Source: Alphaproteobacteria bacterium (GTDB lineage Bacteria; Pseudomonadota; Alphaproteobacteria; Rhodobacterales; Rhodobacteraceae). From it: DNA of 11,487 nucleotides. The notes under the pieces are model-generated. The model was given only the letters and a program-made list of their open reading frames with translations. It was not told the origin of the DNA and did no database searches. Where the stretch lies: contig JAUHZL010000049.1 in the NCBI GenBank assembly GCA_030425945.1, positions 1 to 11,487 of the forward strand. The letters are read 5' to 3'. Numbering within the stretch: the stretch's first letter is position 1; each line of letters begins with the position of its first letter. A program made the position numbers and the translations under genes. Positions 1 through 6,437 of the stretch are shown piece after piece.

Positions 1-1
1 C

Positions 2-1600
2 TCGGGGACCATCCAGAACGACATCCTGAAGGAGTTCATGGTCCGCAACACCTACATCTACCCGCCCGAGCCCTCGATGCGGATCATCGCGGACATCATC
101 GAGTACACCTCGAACGAGATGCCGAAGTTCAACTCGATCTCGATTTCCGGCTACCACATGCAGGAAGCGGGCGCGAACCTGGTGCAGGAGCTGGCCTTCA
201 CGCTGGCCGACGGCCGGGAGTACGTGAAGGCGGCGATCGCGCGCGGGATGGACGTGGACAAGTTTGCCGGGCGGCTGAGCTTCTTCTTCGCCATCGGCAT
301 GAACTTCTTCATGGAGGCCGCCAAGCTGCGGGCCGCGCGCCTGCTGTGGGCGCGGATCATGGACGAGTTCGGCGCGAAGGACCCGCGCTCGAAGATGCTG
401 CGCACCCATTGCCAGACCTCGGGCGTCAGCCTGCAGGAACAGGACCCCTACAACAACATCGTGCGCACCGCCTTCGAGGCGATGAGCGCCGTGCTGGGCG
501 GCACCCAGTCGCTGCACACCAACAGCTTCGACGAGGCGATCGCGCTGCCGACCGAGTTCTCGTCCCGGATCGCGCGCAACACCCAGCTGATTCTGCAGGA
601 AGAGACCGGCGTGACGAAGGTCGTCGATCCGCTGGCGGGCTCCTACTACGTCGAGAGCCTGACGCACGAGCTGGCCGAGGCGGCCTGGGCGCTGATGTCC
701 GAGGTCGAGGAGATGGGCGGCATGACGAAGGCCGTCGCCTCCGGCATGCCGAAGCTGCGGATCGAGGAGTCGGCGGCGAAGCGGCAGGCGATGATCGACC
801 GCGGCGAGGAGGTGATCGTCGGCGTCAACAAGTACCGCCTCGCGAAAGAGGACGAGATCGACATCCTCGACATCGACAACGCGAAGGTGCGCGAGGCGCA
901 GGTCGCGCGGCTGGACCGGCTGCGCGCCGAGCGGGACGACGCGGCCTGCGCGGGCGCGCTGGCCGAACTGACCCGCCGCGCGCGCGAGGGCGGCAACCTT
1001 CTGGAGGCCGCCGTCGCGGCGGCGCGGGCGCGGGCCAGCGTGGGGGAGATCTCGATGGCGATGGAAGAGGTGTTCGGCCGCCACCGGGCCGAGGTCAAGA
1101 CGCTGGCCGGGGTCTATGGCGCGGCCTACGAGGGCGACGCGGGCTTCGCGCAGATCCAGGCGGATGTCGAGGCCTTCGCCGAGGCCGAAGGCCGCCGCCC
1201 GCGCATGCTGGTGGTGAAGATGGGGCAGGATGGCCACGACCGGGGCGCCAAGGTGATCGCCACGGCCTTTGCCGACATCGGGTTCGACGTGGATGTCGGG
1301 CCGCTGTTCCAGACACCCGAGGAAGCGGCGCAGGACGCGGTCGACAACGACGTGCATGTCGTCGGCATCTCGAGCCAGGCCGCGGGGCACAAGACGCTGG
1401 CGCCGAAGCTGATTGAGGCGCTCAAGGCGCAGGGCGCGGGCGACATCCTGGTGATCTGCGGCGGGGTGATCCCGCACCAGGACTACGCCTTCCTGAAGGA
1501 CGCCGGGGTCAAGGCGATCTTCGGTCCGGGCACCAACATCCCGGCCGCGGCGCGCGAGATCCTCGACCTGATCCGCGCCGCCCGCGGCGAAGCGGCCTGA
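2..1600 (+). CDS. scpA: Methylmalonyl-CoA mutase, C-terminal part (5' end outside window)
   Basis: Adenosylcobalamin-dependent enzyme interconverting (R)-methylmalonyl-CoA and succinyl-CoA in the cytoplasm, in propionyl-CoA use and the ethylmalonyl-CoA pathway. The frame is open from base 2, so the start lies upstream; 532 residues are visible, against roughly 710 for the full family. The catalytic barrel shows MVRNTYI (visible Arg15, equivalent to Arg207 of the Propionibacterium enzyme) and SGYHMQEAGA (visible His52, equivalent to His244). After a linker rich in Ala, Arg and Glu (about 285-380) comes the B12-binding domain, with DGHDRG (His412, the lower cobalt ligand), SSQAAGHKTL and CGGVIPHQDY. 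The usual SxL motif reads SSQ here (Gln459). The protein ends in AARGEAA and TGA. The assignment is firm; the symbol follows common bacterial usage, and mcm or bhbA are synonyms. Confidence 0.96.
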   Translation, partial: SGTIQNDILKEFMVRNTYIYPPEPSMRIIADIIEYTSNEMPKFNSISISGYHMQEAGANLVQELAFTLADGREYVKAAIARGMDVDKFAGRLSFFFAIGMNFFMEAAKLRAARLLWARIMDEFGAKDPRSKMLRTHCQTSGVSLQEQDPYNNIVRTAFEAMSAVLGGTQSLHTNSFDEAIALPTEFSSRIARNTQLILQEETGVTKVVDPLAGSYYVESLTHELAEAAWALMSEVEEMGGMTKAVASGMPKLRIEESAAKRQAMIDRGEEVIVGVNKYRLAKEDEIDILDIDNAKVREAQVARLDRLRAERDDAACAGALAELTRRAREGGNLLEAAVAAARARASVGEISMAMEEVFGRHRAEVKTLAGVYGAAYEGDAGFAQIQADVEAFAEAEGRRPRMLVVKMGQDGHDRGAKVIATAFADIGFDVDVGPLFQTPEEAAQDAVDNDVHVVGISSQAAGHKTLAPKLIEALKAQGAGDILVICGGVIPHQDYAFLKDAGVKAIFGPGTNIPAAAREILDLIRAARGEAA

Positions 1601-1610
1601 GCGGCCGCTT
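1590..1610 (+). terminator. Hairpin spanning the mutase stop codon
   Basis: AAGCGGCC and GGCCGCTT form a perfect 8-bp stem around a 5-nt loop (TGAGC) that contains the mutase stop codon. No T tract follows, so this is only a candidate 3'-end or RNA-stabilising structure. The next gene is on the opposite strand, so the mutase transcript should end near here. Confidence 0.35.
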
Positions 1611-1718
1611 GCGCGGCGGCGGTGCTGTTGCTCGAGGAGCGGCGGGGGCACCGCGCCCGCCGTGTCCGCGCCCCCTTCGCAACCGCGGGAGCGGTGAGCC
1701 TCAGGGCTGCGAAGGTGA

Positions 1719-1820
1719 CCCGGTCGGCAGGGGCGAAGCCGCCGTGCGGCGGCTTGCCCGCGCTTGCGGCGGCGGAGGTGCCACACAGGGGAGCCTGAGC
1801 GCCCTGCCCGGGCGAGACGC
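1719..1820 (-). repeat. Palindrome-centred repeat, copy 1
   Basis: The core is CGGTCGGCAGGGGCGAAGCC followed by a near-perfect palindrome at 1736-1755 with a single T/C departure at its centre. The similarity to copy 2 continues through CCGCGCTTG and a GGAGGTG word to GGCGAGACGC. Orientation is called minus because the reverse strand of the core would read KPPxGGFAPADR, a string I associate with spurious proteins in related genomes; that association is from memory. Confidence 0.75.
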
Positions 1821-1894
1821 AAGTTGCGCGATGCGTGCCGTTTGCATGTGCCCTCGCCGACGCCTCGGGGGGCACAGTTTCTGACCGCAGGCGC

Positions 1895-1998
1895 CGCCCG
1901 GTCGGCAGGGGCGAAGCCGCCGCGCGGCGGCTGGCCCGCGCTTGTGGCAGTGGAGGTGTGATACCCGGGAACCTGTACTCTCCGACAGGGCGAGACGG
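1895..1998 (-). repeat. Palindrome-centred repeat, copy 2
   Basis: CGCCCGGTCGGCAGGGGCGA leads into the perfect 18-bp palindrome AGCCGCCGCGCGGCGGCT at 1915-1932. CCCGCGCTTG, GGAGGTGTGAT and GGCGAGACG follow, in the same order as in copies 1 and 3. Its palindrome centre is 178 bp from that of copy 1. Confidence 0.78.
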
Positions 1999-2250
1999 GG
2001 ACGATCCGGTGCGGTTGACATGCCGGAGTCCAAGCACTGGAGCATGGGGTGGGGCCAAAGGCGTTGGGTGTGGGTCGTGTCGCCAATGCCCTTGGGGCCC
2101 TGTGTGGTTTACGGCACCTCCCTGTTGAGCGCGCGGACGGGGTGACGCAAGAGAGCCTCGGTGCCTAACTCGGAAGCTACGAAGATGGTGCGGCGGTCAT
2201 GCGCGGGTCTGACGGCCGGAGCATGGGGTCGGCCCGCGTGCTGTTTCTGT

Positions 2251-2399
2251 GCAGCCTCTTCGACCCCGTGGCCGGTGTCTTGCGCCACCACAAGCGCCGC
2301 CCGGTCGGCAGGGGCGAAGCCGCCGCGCGGCGGCTTGGGCCAGTTTGCGGAAGTGGGGTGTGATGCCCGAGGGACTGTTCGCCCGCGCTGGCGAGACGC
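2251..2399 (-). repeat. Palindrome-centred repeat, copy 3
   Basis: This is the best-preserved copy: a perfect 20-bp palindrome AAGCCGCCGCGCGGCGGCTT at 2317-2336, preceded by CGCCCGGTCGGCAGGGGCG. On the left, GCAGCCTCTTCGAC and CACCACAAGCG resemble the left flank of copy 4. On the right, GTGTGATGCCCG and GGCGAGACGC resemble the right flank of copy 2. The repeat unit is therefore longer than the hairpin, about 150 bp. Confidence 0.8.
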
Positions 2400-2463
2400 G
2401 GATGGGGCTTCTGTCCTGCCCGCGTCCCGTGGCAGGGGCACGGGACCGGGGTGCGGTGTCGGC

Positions 2464-2556
2464 GCAGCCTCTCCGACACCAAGGACCCCATCGTTCGTCA
2501 CCAAAGGCGCGGCCGGGTCGGCAGGGGCGAAGCCTCCGCGCGGCGGCTTGGGACCG
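2464..2556 (-). repeat. Palindrome-centred repeat, copy 4 (diverged)
   Basis: GCAGCCTCTCCGAC and GTCACCAAAGGCG match the left flank of copy 3, then GGGTCGGCAGGGGCG leads into the palindrome at 2530-2549, which carries one changed base (CCTCC for CCGCC) in the left arm. Past the core the similarity fades. The copy lies about 75 bp beyond the stop of the PAS gene. Confidence 0.7.
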
Positions 2557-2629
2557 GTGGCATGCGCTGCAGCAAGAGCCCCCTGCGACAGCGCGCTTGG
2601 CCCGGTCTCTCCGCCTCCCTCTCCGCGCC

Positions 2630-3925
2630 TCAGCCCACGGTGGCGGCGCGCCGTCTGGCGGGGACGTCCCCCGGATCCTCGCCCGCGCCGACCTCGATCT
2701 TGTGGCGCAGGGCCTGGCTGGTGTCGAGGATCGCCTCGCAGCTGCTGTCGATGCGGGCCTGTGCCTCGTCCAGCGTGTCGATGATCGCCGCGAAGGTGGC
2801 GGAGGCGCTGGTGCGCGCGGCCTCGGCCTTGCACATCAGGCGGGTGGCGTTCAGCCCGGTGCACTGGCGACGGATGTCGCGGACCACCCCCGCCAGCCGC
2901 CGCGTCCGGCCCCGGATCAGCGCGAGGCTGTCGCGGCAGGTGGCTTCCATCCGTTCGGCGGCGGCTTCGAGGCGGGCGCATTCCTCGGCGTCGCGGCGGC
3001 GCAGGTCGGGGTCCGTCGCGGCGTCGATCTCGGCGCGGAATCGGGCAATGGCGGCGCGCTGCACCAGCGCCACCCCGAGGTCGAAGGTGCCGGTCCGGAT
3101 CGCCTGGCCGATGGCGGTCAGGTCGCCGCGCGTCGGGTCTGCCGCGGCGTCGATCCAGTCGCGCGCCTCGGTCAGGACGGTGGTGTAGTTCTGCGCCATC
3201 AGGCTGATCGGGCCGTTGCTGCCTTCGAGGCGCAGGGCCATCAGCCGCATGTTGACCGGCGTGTGCCGCAGCGCGTCGAGGTGGTGCGACAGGGCGGCCA
3301 CGTCGCGGTCGAGGCGCAGCGACAGGGCGAGGGCCTCGTGCAGCGCGGCCAGCGCCCGGCCGGGGCCGCGCCCGGTCAGGCCGGGGCGGGGCGCCAGTTC
3401 CTGTGCCAGGGCGTGGGCCATGAAGGCGTCGTAGTCGGGAAAGCCAAGCGCGGCGAGGCGGGCCAGAAGCAGCTGCGCGCTGGCCTCGGGCGCGAGGGCC
3501 TCCGCCGTCTCGCGGGCGCGCAGGGCGGCATACTCCGCCTCGACCGCCGGGTGCAGGTCGGTGACGGGTTTGAGCCGGACCGAGAGATAGCCGCCCTCGA
3601 CCGGGCTGACGGTGGCGAAGACCCAGTAGTGCAGCCCGTCGCGGGCGAGGTTCTTCACGTAGGCGCCGATCGGCTGGCCGGCCTTGAGCGTGTCCCACAA
3701 CAGCCAGAACACCCCGCGCGGCATGTCCGGATGTCGGATGATCCGGTGCGGCGCGCCCTCGAGCTGCGCCCAGGAATAGGCGCAGACCCGTTCGAAGACC
3801 GGGTTCGCGGCGAGGATGACGCCGCGCGGGTCGGTGCGGGAAAAGAACAGCTCGTCCGCGAGGAACGGGGCTGCCCCCGACGCCGGGCGCGGTGGGATCG
3901 GGGAAGGCGCGGGGGGCGTCGGCAC
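2630..3925 (-). CDS. Aer-like PAS-domain sensor/chemotaxis protein
   Basis: A 431-residue protein. Residues about 24-120 form a PAS domain close to that of the aerotaxis receptor Aer: FFSRTDPRGVILAANPVF, then RHPDMPRGVFWLLWDTLKAG, KNLARDGLHYWV and LSVRLKP. In Aer, the RHPD segment and the following Trp line the FAD pocket (family knowledge), so redox or oxygen sensing is a fair inference. There is no signal peptide or membrane segment, and no standard methyl-accepting hairpin. Instead, helical sequence contains VNMRLMALRLEGSNGPIS (224-241) followed by MAQNY, which looks like a reshaped version of the receptor tip. Start chosen: GTG at 3925, with AGGAG eight bases upstream. It is transcribed away from the hydrolase gene. 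The output partner is unknown; a bespoke chemotaxis or signalling adaptor is possible. Confidence 0.82.
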   Translation of the reverse strand: MPTPPAPSPIPPRPASGAAPFLADELFFSRTDPRGVILAANPVFERVCAYSWAQLEGAPHRIIRHPDMPRGVFWLLWDTLKAGQPIGAYVKNLARDGLHYWVFATVSPVEGGYLSVRLKPVTDLHPAVEAEYAALRARETAEALAPEASAQLLLARLAALGFPDYDAFMAHALAQELAPRPGLTGRGPGRALAALHEALALSLRLDRDVAALSHHLDALRHTPVNMRLMALRLEGSNGPISLMAQNYTTVLTEARDWIDAAADPTRGDLTAIGQAIRTGTFDLGVALVQRAAIARFRAEIDAATDPDLRRRDAEECARLEAAAERMEATCRDSLALIRGRTRRLAGVVRDIRRQCTGLNATRLMCKAEAARTSASATFAAIIDTLDEAQARIDSSCEAILDTSQALRHKIEVGAGEDPGDVPARRRAATVG

Positions 3926-4022
3926 GCGGGGGGCTCCTGCACGGTCTGCCGCGACAGTGGCGGCGACACCTTTCGGAACGGTAAACTCCGGGTCAGAGGC
4001 CGAGTCCCCCTGGAGGTCCGCG

Positions 4023-4763
4023 ATGTCCCTGTCCCTCTTCGCCGCCGCCAGTGGCGCGGCGCTCTACGGTCCCGCGACCGGCGACGAGCTGCCCGGGATC
4101 GTGCTTCTGCACGGCTCGGAGGGGCCGGGGGCGGGCTGGGCGCACCGGTTCGCGGCGATCCTCGCGGCGGAGGGCTTCCTCGCGCTGCCGCATGCCTACG
4201 GGACGGGCGATGTCTGGGGGGCAGGCCCGGTGCGGGACGTCGCGCTGGAGCCTGCGGTGGCGGCGGGCCGGGAGCTGGCGGCGCATCCGCGCTGCTCGGG
4301 GCGGGTCGGCCTTTTCGGCTGGTCGCTCGGGGGGCAGAAGGCGCTGCTGCTGGCGGCGCTCTGGGGGGCGGAGCTGCCCTATGCCGCCGTGGCGGCGCAC
4401 GCGCCTTCCGACTTGGTGACGGGGGCCTTCGATCCGGCGGTCTTCCGCGCGGGCGGCGACTGGCGGCAGACCGGGCCGGAGGCGCCGCGTGCCTGGGTGG
4501 CGGCGGGGCGGGAGGACGCGCTGGCCCCCGGTACGCCGATCGCGGTCGAGCGCTATCCCGGGCCGGTCTTCCTGTCGGTGGGCCTTGCCGACGAGGTCTG
4601 GGACCCGGGGCAGTCGGCGCGGCTCGCCGCGCGGCGGCGGGCGCTGGGTCTGCCGGTCACGCTGTGGGAGGCCGTGGGGCAGGGGCATGCCTTCGACTGG
4701 GACACCGAGCCGGAGTTGTGGCGGCGGCTCGGGACATTCTTCCGGGACGCGCTGTCGGCCTGA
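4023..4763 (+). CDS. Dienelactone-hydrolase-family alpha/beta hydrolase
   Basis: A 246-residue cytoplasmic hydrolase with the complete alpha/beta pattern: oxyanion strand IVLLHGSEG (26-34), nucleophile elbow GWSLGG (Ser101), acid in GLADEVWDP (Asp190) and catalytic histidine in GQGHAFDW (His222). Size and motif spacing fit the dienelactone hydrolase / BAAT-like group; the nucleophile is Ser rather than the Cys of classical dienelactone hydrolase. Substrate is unknown; a small ester or thioester is likely. Start chosen: ATG 4023, with GGAGG at 4012-4016. The open frame runs further upstream, but only across the promoter region shared with the divergent PAS gene. The gene ends just before a double hairpin and converges on the SDR gene. 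Confidence 0.85.
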   Translation: MSLSLFAAASGAALYGPATGDELPGIVLLHGSEGPGAGWAHRFAAILAAEGFLALPHAYGTGDVWGAGPVRDVALEPAVAAGRELAAHPRCSGRVGLFGWSLGGQKALLLAALWGAELPYAAVAAHAPSDLVTGAFDPAVFRAGGDWRQTGPEAPRAWVAAGREDALAPGTPIAVERYPGPVFLSVGLADEVWDPGQSARLAARRRALGLPVTLWEAVGQGHAFDWDTEPELWRRLGTFFRDALSA

Positions 4764-4775
4764 GGGAGGCGGAGT

Positions 4776-4817
4776 GCGGGGGGCTCTGCCCCCCGCCGCG
4801 CGCCCGTGCGGGCGCGC
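4776..4817. terminator. Double-hairpin bidirectional terminator / palindromic repeat
   Basis: Two perfect hairpins sit one base apart between convergent genes. The first is GCGGGGGGC-TCT-GCCCCCCGC (4776-4796, 9-bp stem). The second is GCGCGCCC-GTGC-GGGCGCGC (4798-4817). They are followed by CCCCGGAGTATTTCACCCAA and a purine-rich AAGAAGAAG. Position and symmetry suit termination from both sides. From memory, this hairpin plus GGAGTATTT arrangement recurs at gene ends in Rhodobacteraceae. Confidence 0.65.
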
Positions 4818-4859
4818 GCCCCCCGGAGTATTTCACCCAAGAAGAAGCAGGATGCCGGG

Positions 4860-5726
4860 TCAGGCGGCCTCGGCGGGGCGCTGCGCGAGGGCGGCGAAGT
4901 GATCGCCAAGCCGCCGCGTGCCGTGGCAGGGCGCGACCATGTCCTCGGCCATCGCGGAGAGGAAGAAGGTCAGCGGGGCACTGCGCGCGACCGGCAGGAC
5001 GCGGGGGATCACGGCGAGGGCGGCCCGGCGCAGACCGTCGGGCAGGTGGGTCACCCGCGCGGGGCGGCCGAGGGCGGTGGCGGCGAGCGCCGCGATCCCG
5101 TTCAGGGTGAAGACCTCGGGCCCGCCGATGGCGGCCCGGGGCAGGGCTGCCGCGATGGCGTCGGCGCTGGCCTCGGCGAGGTCGGCGCCGTGGATCGGGT
5201 TGAGGCGGGTTGCGCCGTCGCCGAAGAGCCAGACACGACCGCCGCGGACCATCTCGAAAAGATCGGCCATGTCCGAGAAATAGCCGGTCGGTTCGATCAC
5301 CGTGGCGGCGATCGGGCTGGCGCGCAGGCGGGCGACGAAGGCCGCCTTGGCATCGACAAGCGGCACCCCCGCCATGCGGTCGGCGTTCAGGACATGGACA
5401 TAGGCGAACTGCGGCACGCCTGCGGCAAGGGCGGCGTCGAGCAGGTTGGCGTTGGCCTGGAAATCCACGTCCCACGGCGTCAGCCCGTCCTTCTGACGGG
5501 TCAGGCCGAGGGCGGAGGCGACGAGGTCGCAGCCCGACATGCTCCCGGTCAGGGTCTCCGGGCAGGTGGCTTCGGCCTCGACCAGGGGGACGGCGGCGGG
5601 CAGCAGGCGCCGGGCCCGCGCGGCATCGCGCACCAGCGCGCGCACGGTCCAGCCGCGGTCGAGGTAGGTGGTGACGAGGTGGCGGCCGAGATAGCCGGTG
5701 GCGCCGGCGACGAGAACGGTGGGCAT
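4860..5726 (-). CDS. NAD(P)-binding atypical SDR / NmrA-like protein
   Basis: A 288-residue protein opening directly with a Rossmann motif, VLVAGATGYLGRH (GxxGxxG at 8-14). LVRD follows at the end of the second strand, where Arg33 would favour NADP(H). A central DFQANANLLDAALAAGV helix and YVHVL precede Lys127; the classical YxxxK pair is not seen in normal form, so this is an atypical (extended) SDR. IEPTGYF and the segment NPIHGADLAEA are typical of the NmrA / DVR-like branch. It may be an oxidoreductase or an NAD(P)-sensing regulator. Start chosen: ATG 5726, with GGAG upstream and at the Rossmann strand. An upstream in-frame ATG at 5789 would place the operators inside the gene and is rejected. 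Probably repressed by the divergent TetR protein. Confidence 0.85.
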   Translation of the reverse strand: MPTVLVAGATGYLGRHLVTTYLDRGWTVRALVRDAARARRLLPAAVPLVEAEATCPETLTGSMSGCDLVASALGLTRQKDGLTPWDVDFQANANLLDAALAAGVPQFAYVHVLNADRMAGVPLVDAKAAFVARLRASPIAATVIEPTGYFSDMADLFEMVRGGRVWLFGDGATRLNPIHGADLAEASADAIAAALPRAAIGGPEVFTLNGIAALAATALGRPARVTHLPDGLRRAALAVIPRVLPVARSAPLTFFLSAMAEDMVAPCHGTRRLGDHFAALAQRPAEAA

Positions 5727-5758
5727 GGCGGGCTCCGGGTCGGGGGTGAGTCGGTTTA

Positions 5759-5787
5759 TTGTGACTGGACGGTCAGTCATGTATCGC
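5759..5787 (+). promoter_or_regulatory. Possible tetR promoter
   Basis: TTGTGA (5759-5764), a 17-bp spacer and TATCGC (5782-5787). The -10 match is weak. The -35 box overlaps the first operator and the -10 box runs into the edge of the second palindrome, as expected for autorepression. Confidence 0.3.
5762..5779. promoter_or_regulatory. TetR operator O1 (imperfect)
   Basis: TGACTGGACGGTCAGTCA is an 18-bp inverted repeat, symmetric apart from two positions per arm at the centre. It shares its outer arms with O2, and its centre is 31 bp from that of O2. Confidence 0.7.
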
Positions 5788-5818
5788 AAGAATGACTGGA
5801 CGTCCAGTCATTCTTGCG
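5785..5818. promoter_or_regulatory. TetR operator O2 in a perfect 34-bp palindrome
   Basis: The core TGACTGGACGTCCAGTCA (5793-5810) is fully symmetric, and the symmetry continues outward through CGCAAGAA on the left and TTCTTGCG on the right. The total is 34 bp without a mismatch, between the SDR gene and tetR. Confidence 0.8.
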
Positions 5819-5852
5819 GCAGGACAGGCGGAACGGGCGCAGGAGGGGCGGG

Positions 5853-6437
5853 ATGCCGAAGATCGTGGACAAGGACCGGATGCGGGGCGCGATCCTCGAC
5901 GCGGCGCTTGCCGCCTTCGGGGAGAAGGGCTTCCATGCCGCGACCATTGCCGACGTGGCGGCGGCGGCGGGGCTGGGGAAAGGGACGCTCTACCTCTATT
6001 TCCGGAACAAGGACGCACTGGCCGAGGCGCTGGTCGCCCGGCATTTCGACGCGATGGCCGAGCGGCTGACGCCCGGGGACGTGCCGGGGGACCTCGACGG
6101 GTTCCTCGACCGGATCGTGGCGGCGCTGGATGTGCCGGAGGACGCCGCGCGCTTCCTGCCGGTGTTCTTCGAGGTCTTCGGTCCGAGCTTTGCCGTCCGC
6201 GATTTCCGCGCCCGGGTGGCGGCGGTCTTCGACGGCATCGCCGCGGCCTGGGCGGAGGGGCTGGCGGCGTTGCAGGCGGCGGGCGAGGTGCGGGCCGACC
6301 TGCCGGCGCCGGTGCTGGCGCGGATGCTGGTGGCGCAGGTCGACGGCCTCGTGCTGCATGCCGGGCTGTTCGGGGCGGTGCCGGATACGGCGGCGATGCG
6401 CGCGGTGCTGGCGGCGGGGCTCAGCGTTCGATCGTGA
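5853..6437 (+). CDS. TetR/AcrR family transcriptional repressor
   Basis: A 194-residue regulator. The N-terminal DNA-binding domain reads RGAILDAALAAFGEKGFHAA, then TIADVAAAAGLGKGTLYLYF (31-50), the family's helix-turn-helix, followed by RNKDALAEAL. The remaining roughly 140 residues are the helical ligand-binding and dimer domain, from which the ligand cannot be read. Start chosen: ATG 5853, with AGGAGG at 5841-5846. An earlier ATG at 5814 would begin inside the palindrome and lacks a binding site. The gene is divergent from the SDR gene, with two operators between them, so it most likely represses both. Its 3' end overlaps the convergent LysR gene by 17 bp. Confidence 0.92.
   Translation: MPKIVDKDRMRGAILDAALAAFGEKGFHAATIADVAAAAGLGKGTLYLYFRNKDALAEALVARHFDAMAERLTPGDVPGDLDGFLDRIVAALDVPEDAARFLPVFFEVFGPSFAVRDFRARVAAVFDGIAAAWAEGLAALQAAGEVRADLPAPVLARMLVAQVDGLVLHAGLFGAVPDTAAMRAVLAAGLSVRS

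Larger units (their letters stand above)
1601..2629. other. Gene-free repeat region of about 1 kb
   Basis: This stretch lies between the 3' ends of the mutase (+) and the PAS gene (-). Open frames exist on both strands, but none has a recognisable protein, a good ribosome binding site or the third-position pattern of the neighbours. Most of the recognisable structure is four imperfect copies of one element, listed separately. Bases 2031-2060 and 2210-2240 share the short word GGAGCATGGGGT and may be decayed pieces of the same family. I see nothing definable at 2100-2200. Confidence 0.6.

Noticed and set aside
1483..2058. Minus-strand frame of 191 codons with KPPHGGFAPADR-like text
   Set aside because: It runs over the mutase end and the repeat copies. 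Its only recognisable string comes from the repeat, and no ribosome binding site or family was seen.
1719..2556. CRISPR array
   Set aside because: The repeats are palindromic and imperfect, irregularly spaced by 178-403 bp, and have no uniform short spacers or nearby cas genes.
2249..5110. Very long plus-strand open frame across the PAS gene and hydrolase
   Set aside because: It is a GC-bias artefact: the product is low-complexity Arg/Gly/Ala sequence with no domain. The PAS gene (minus) and the hydrolase (another plus frame) have clear family motifs and ribosome binding sites.
5727..5789. Upstream start for the SDR gene inside the palindrome
   Set aside because: The ATG at 5726 has GGAG upstream and begins at the Rossmann strand. 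The longer form would make the TetR operators coding sequence.
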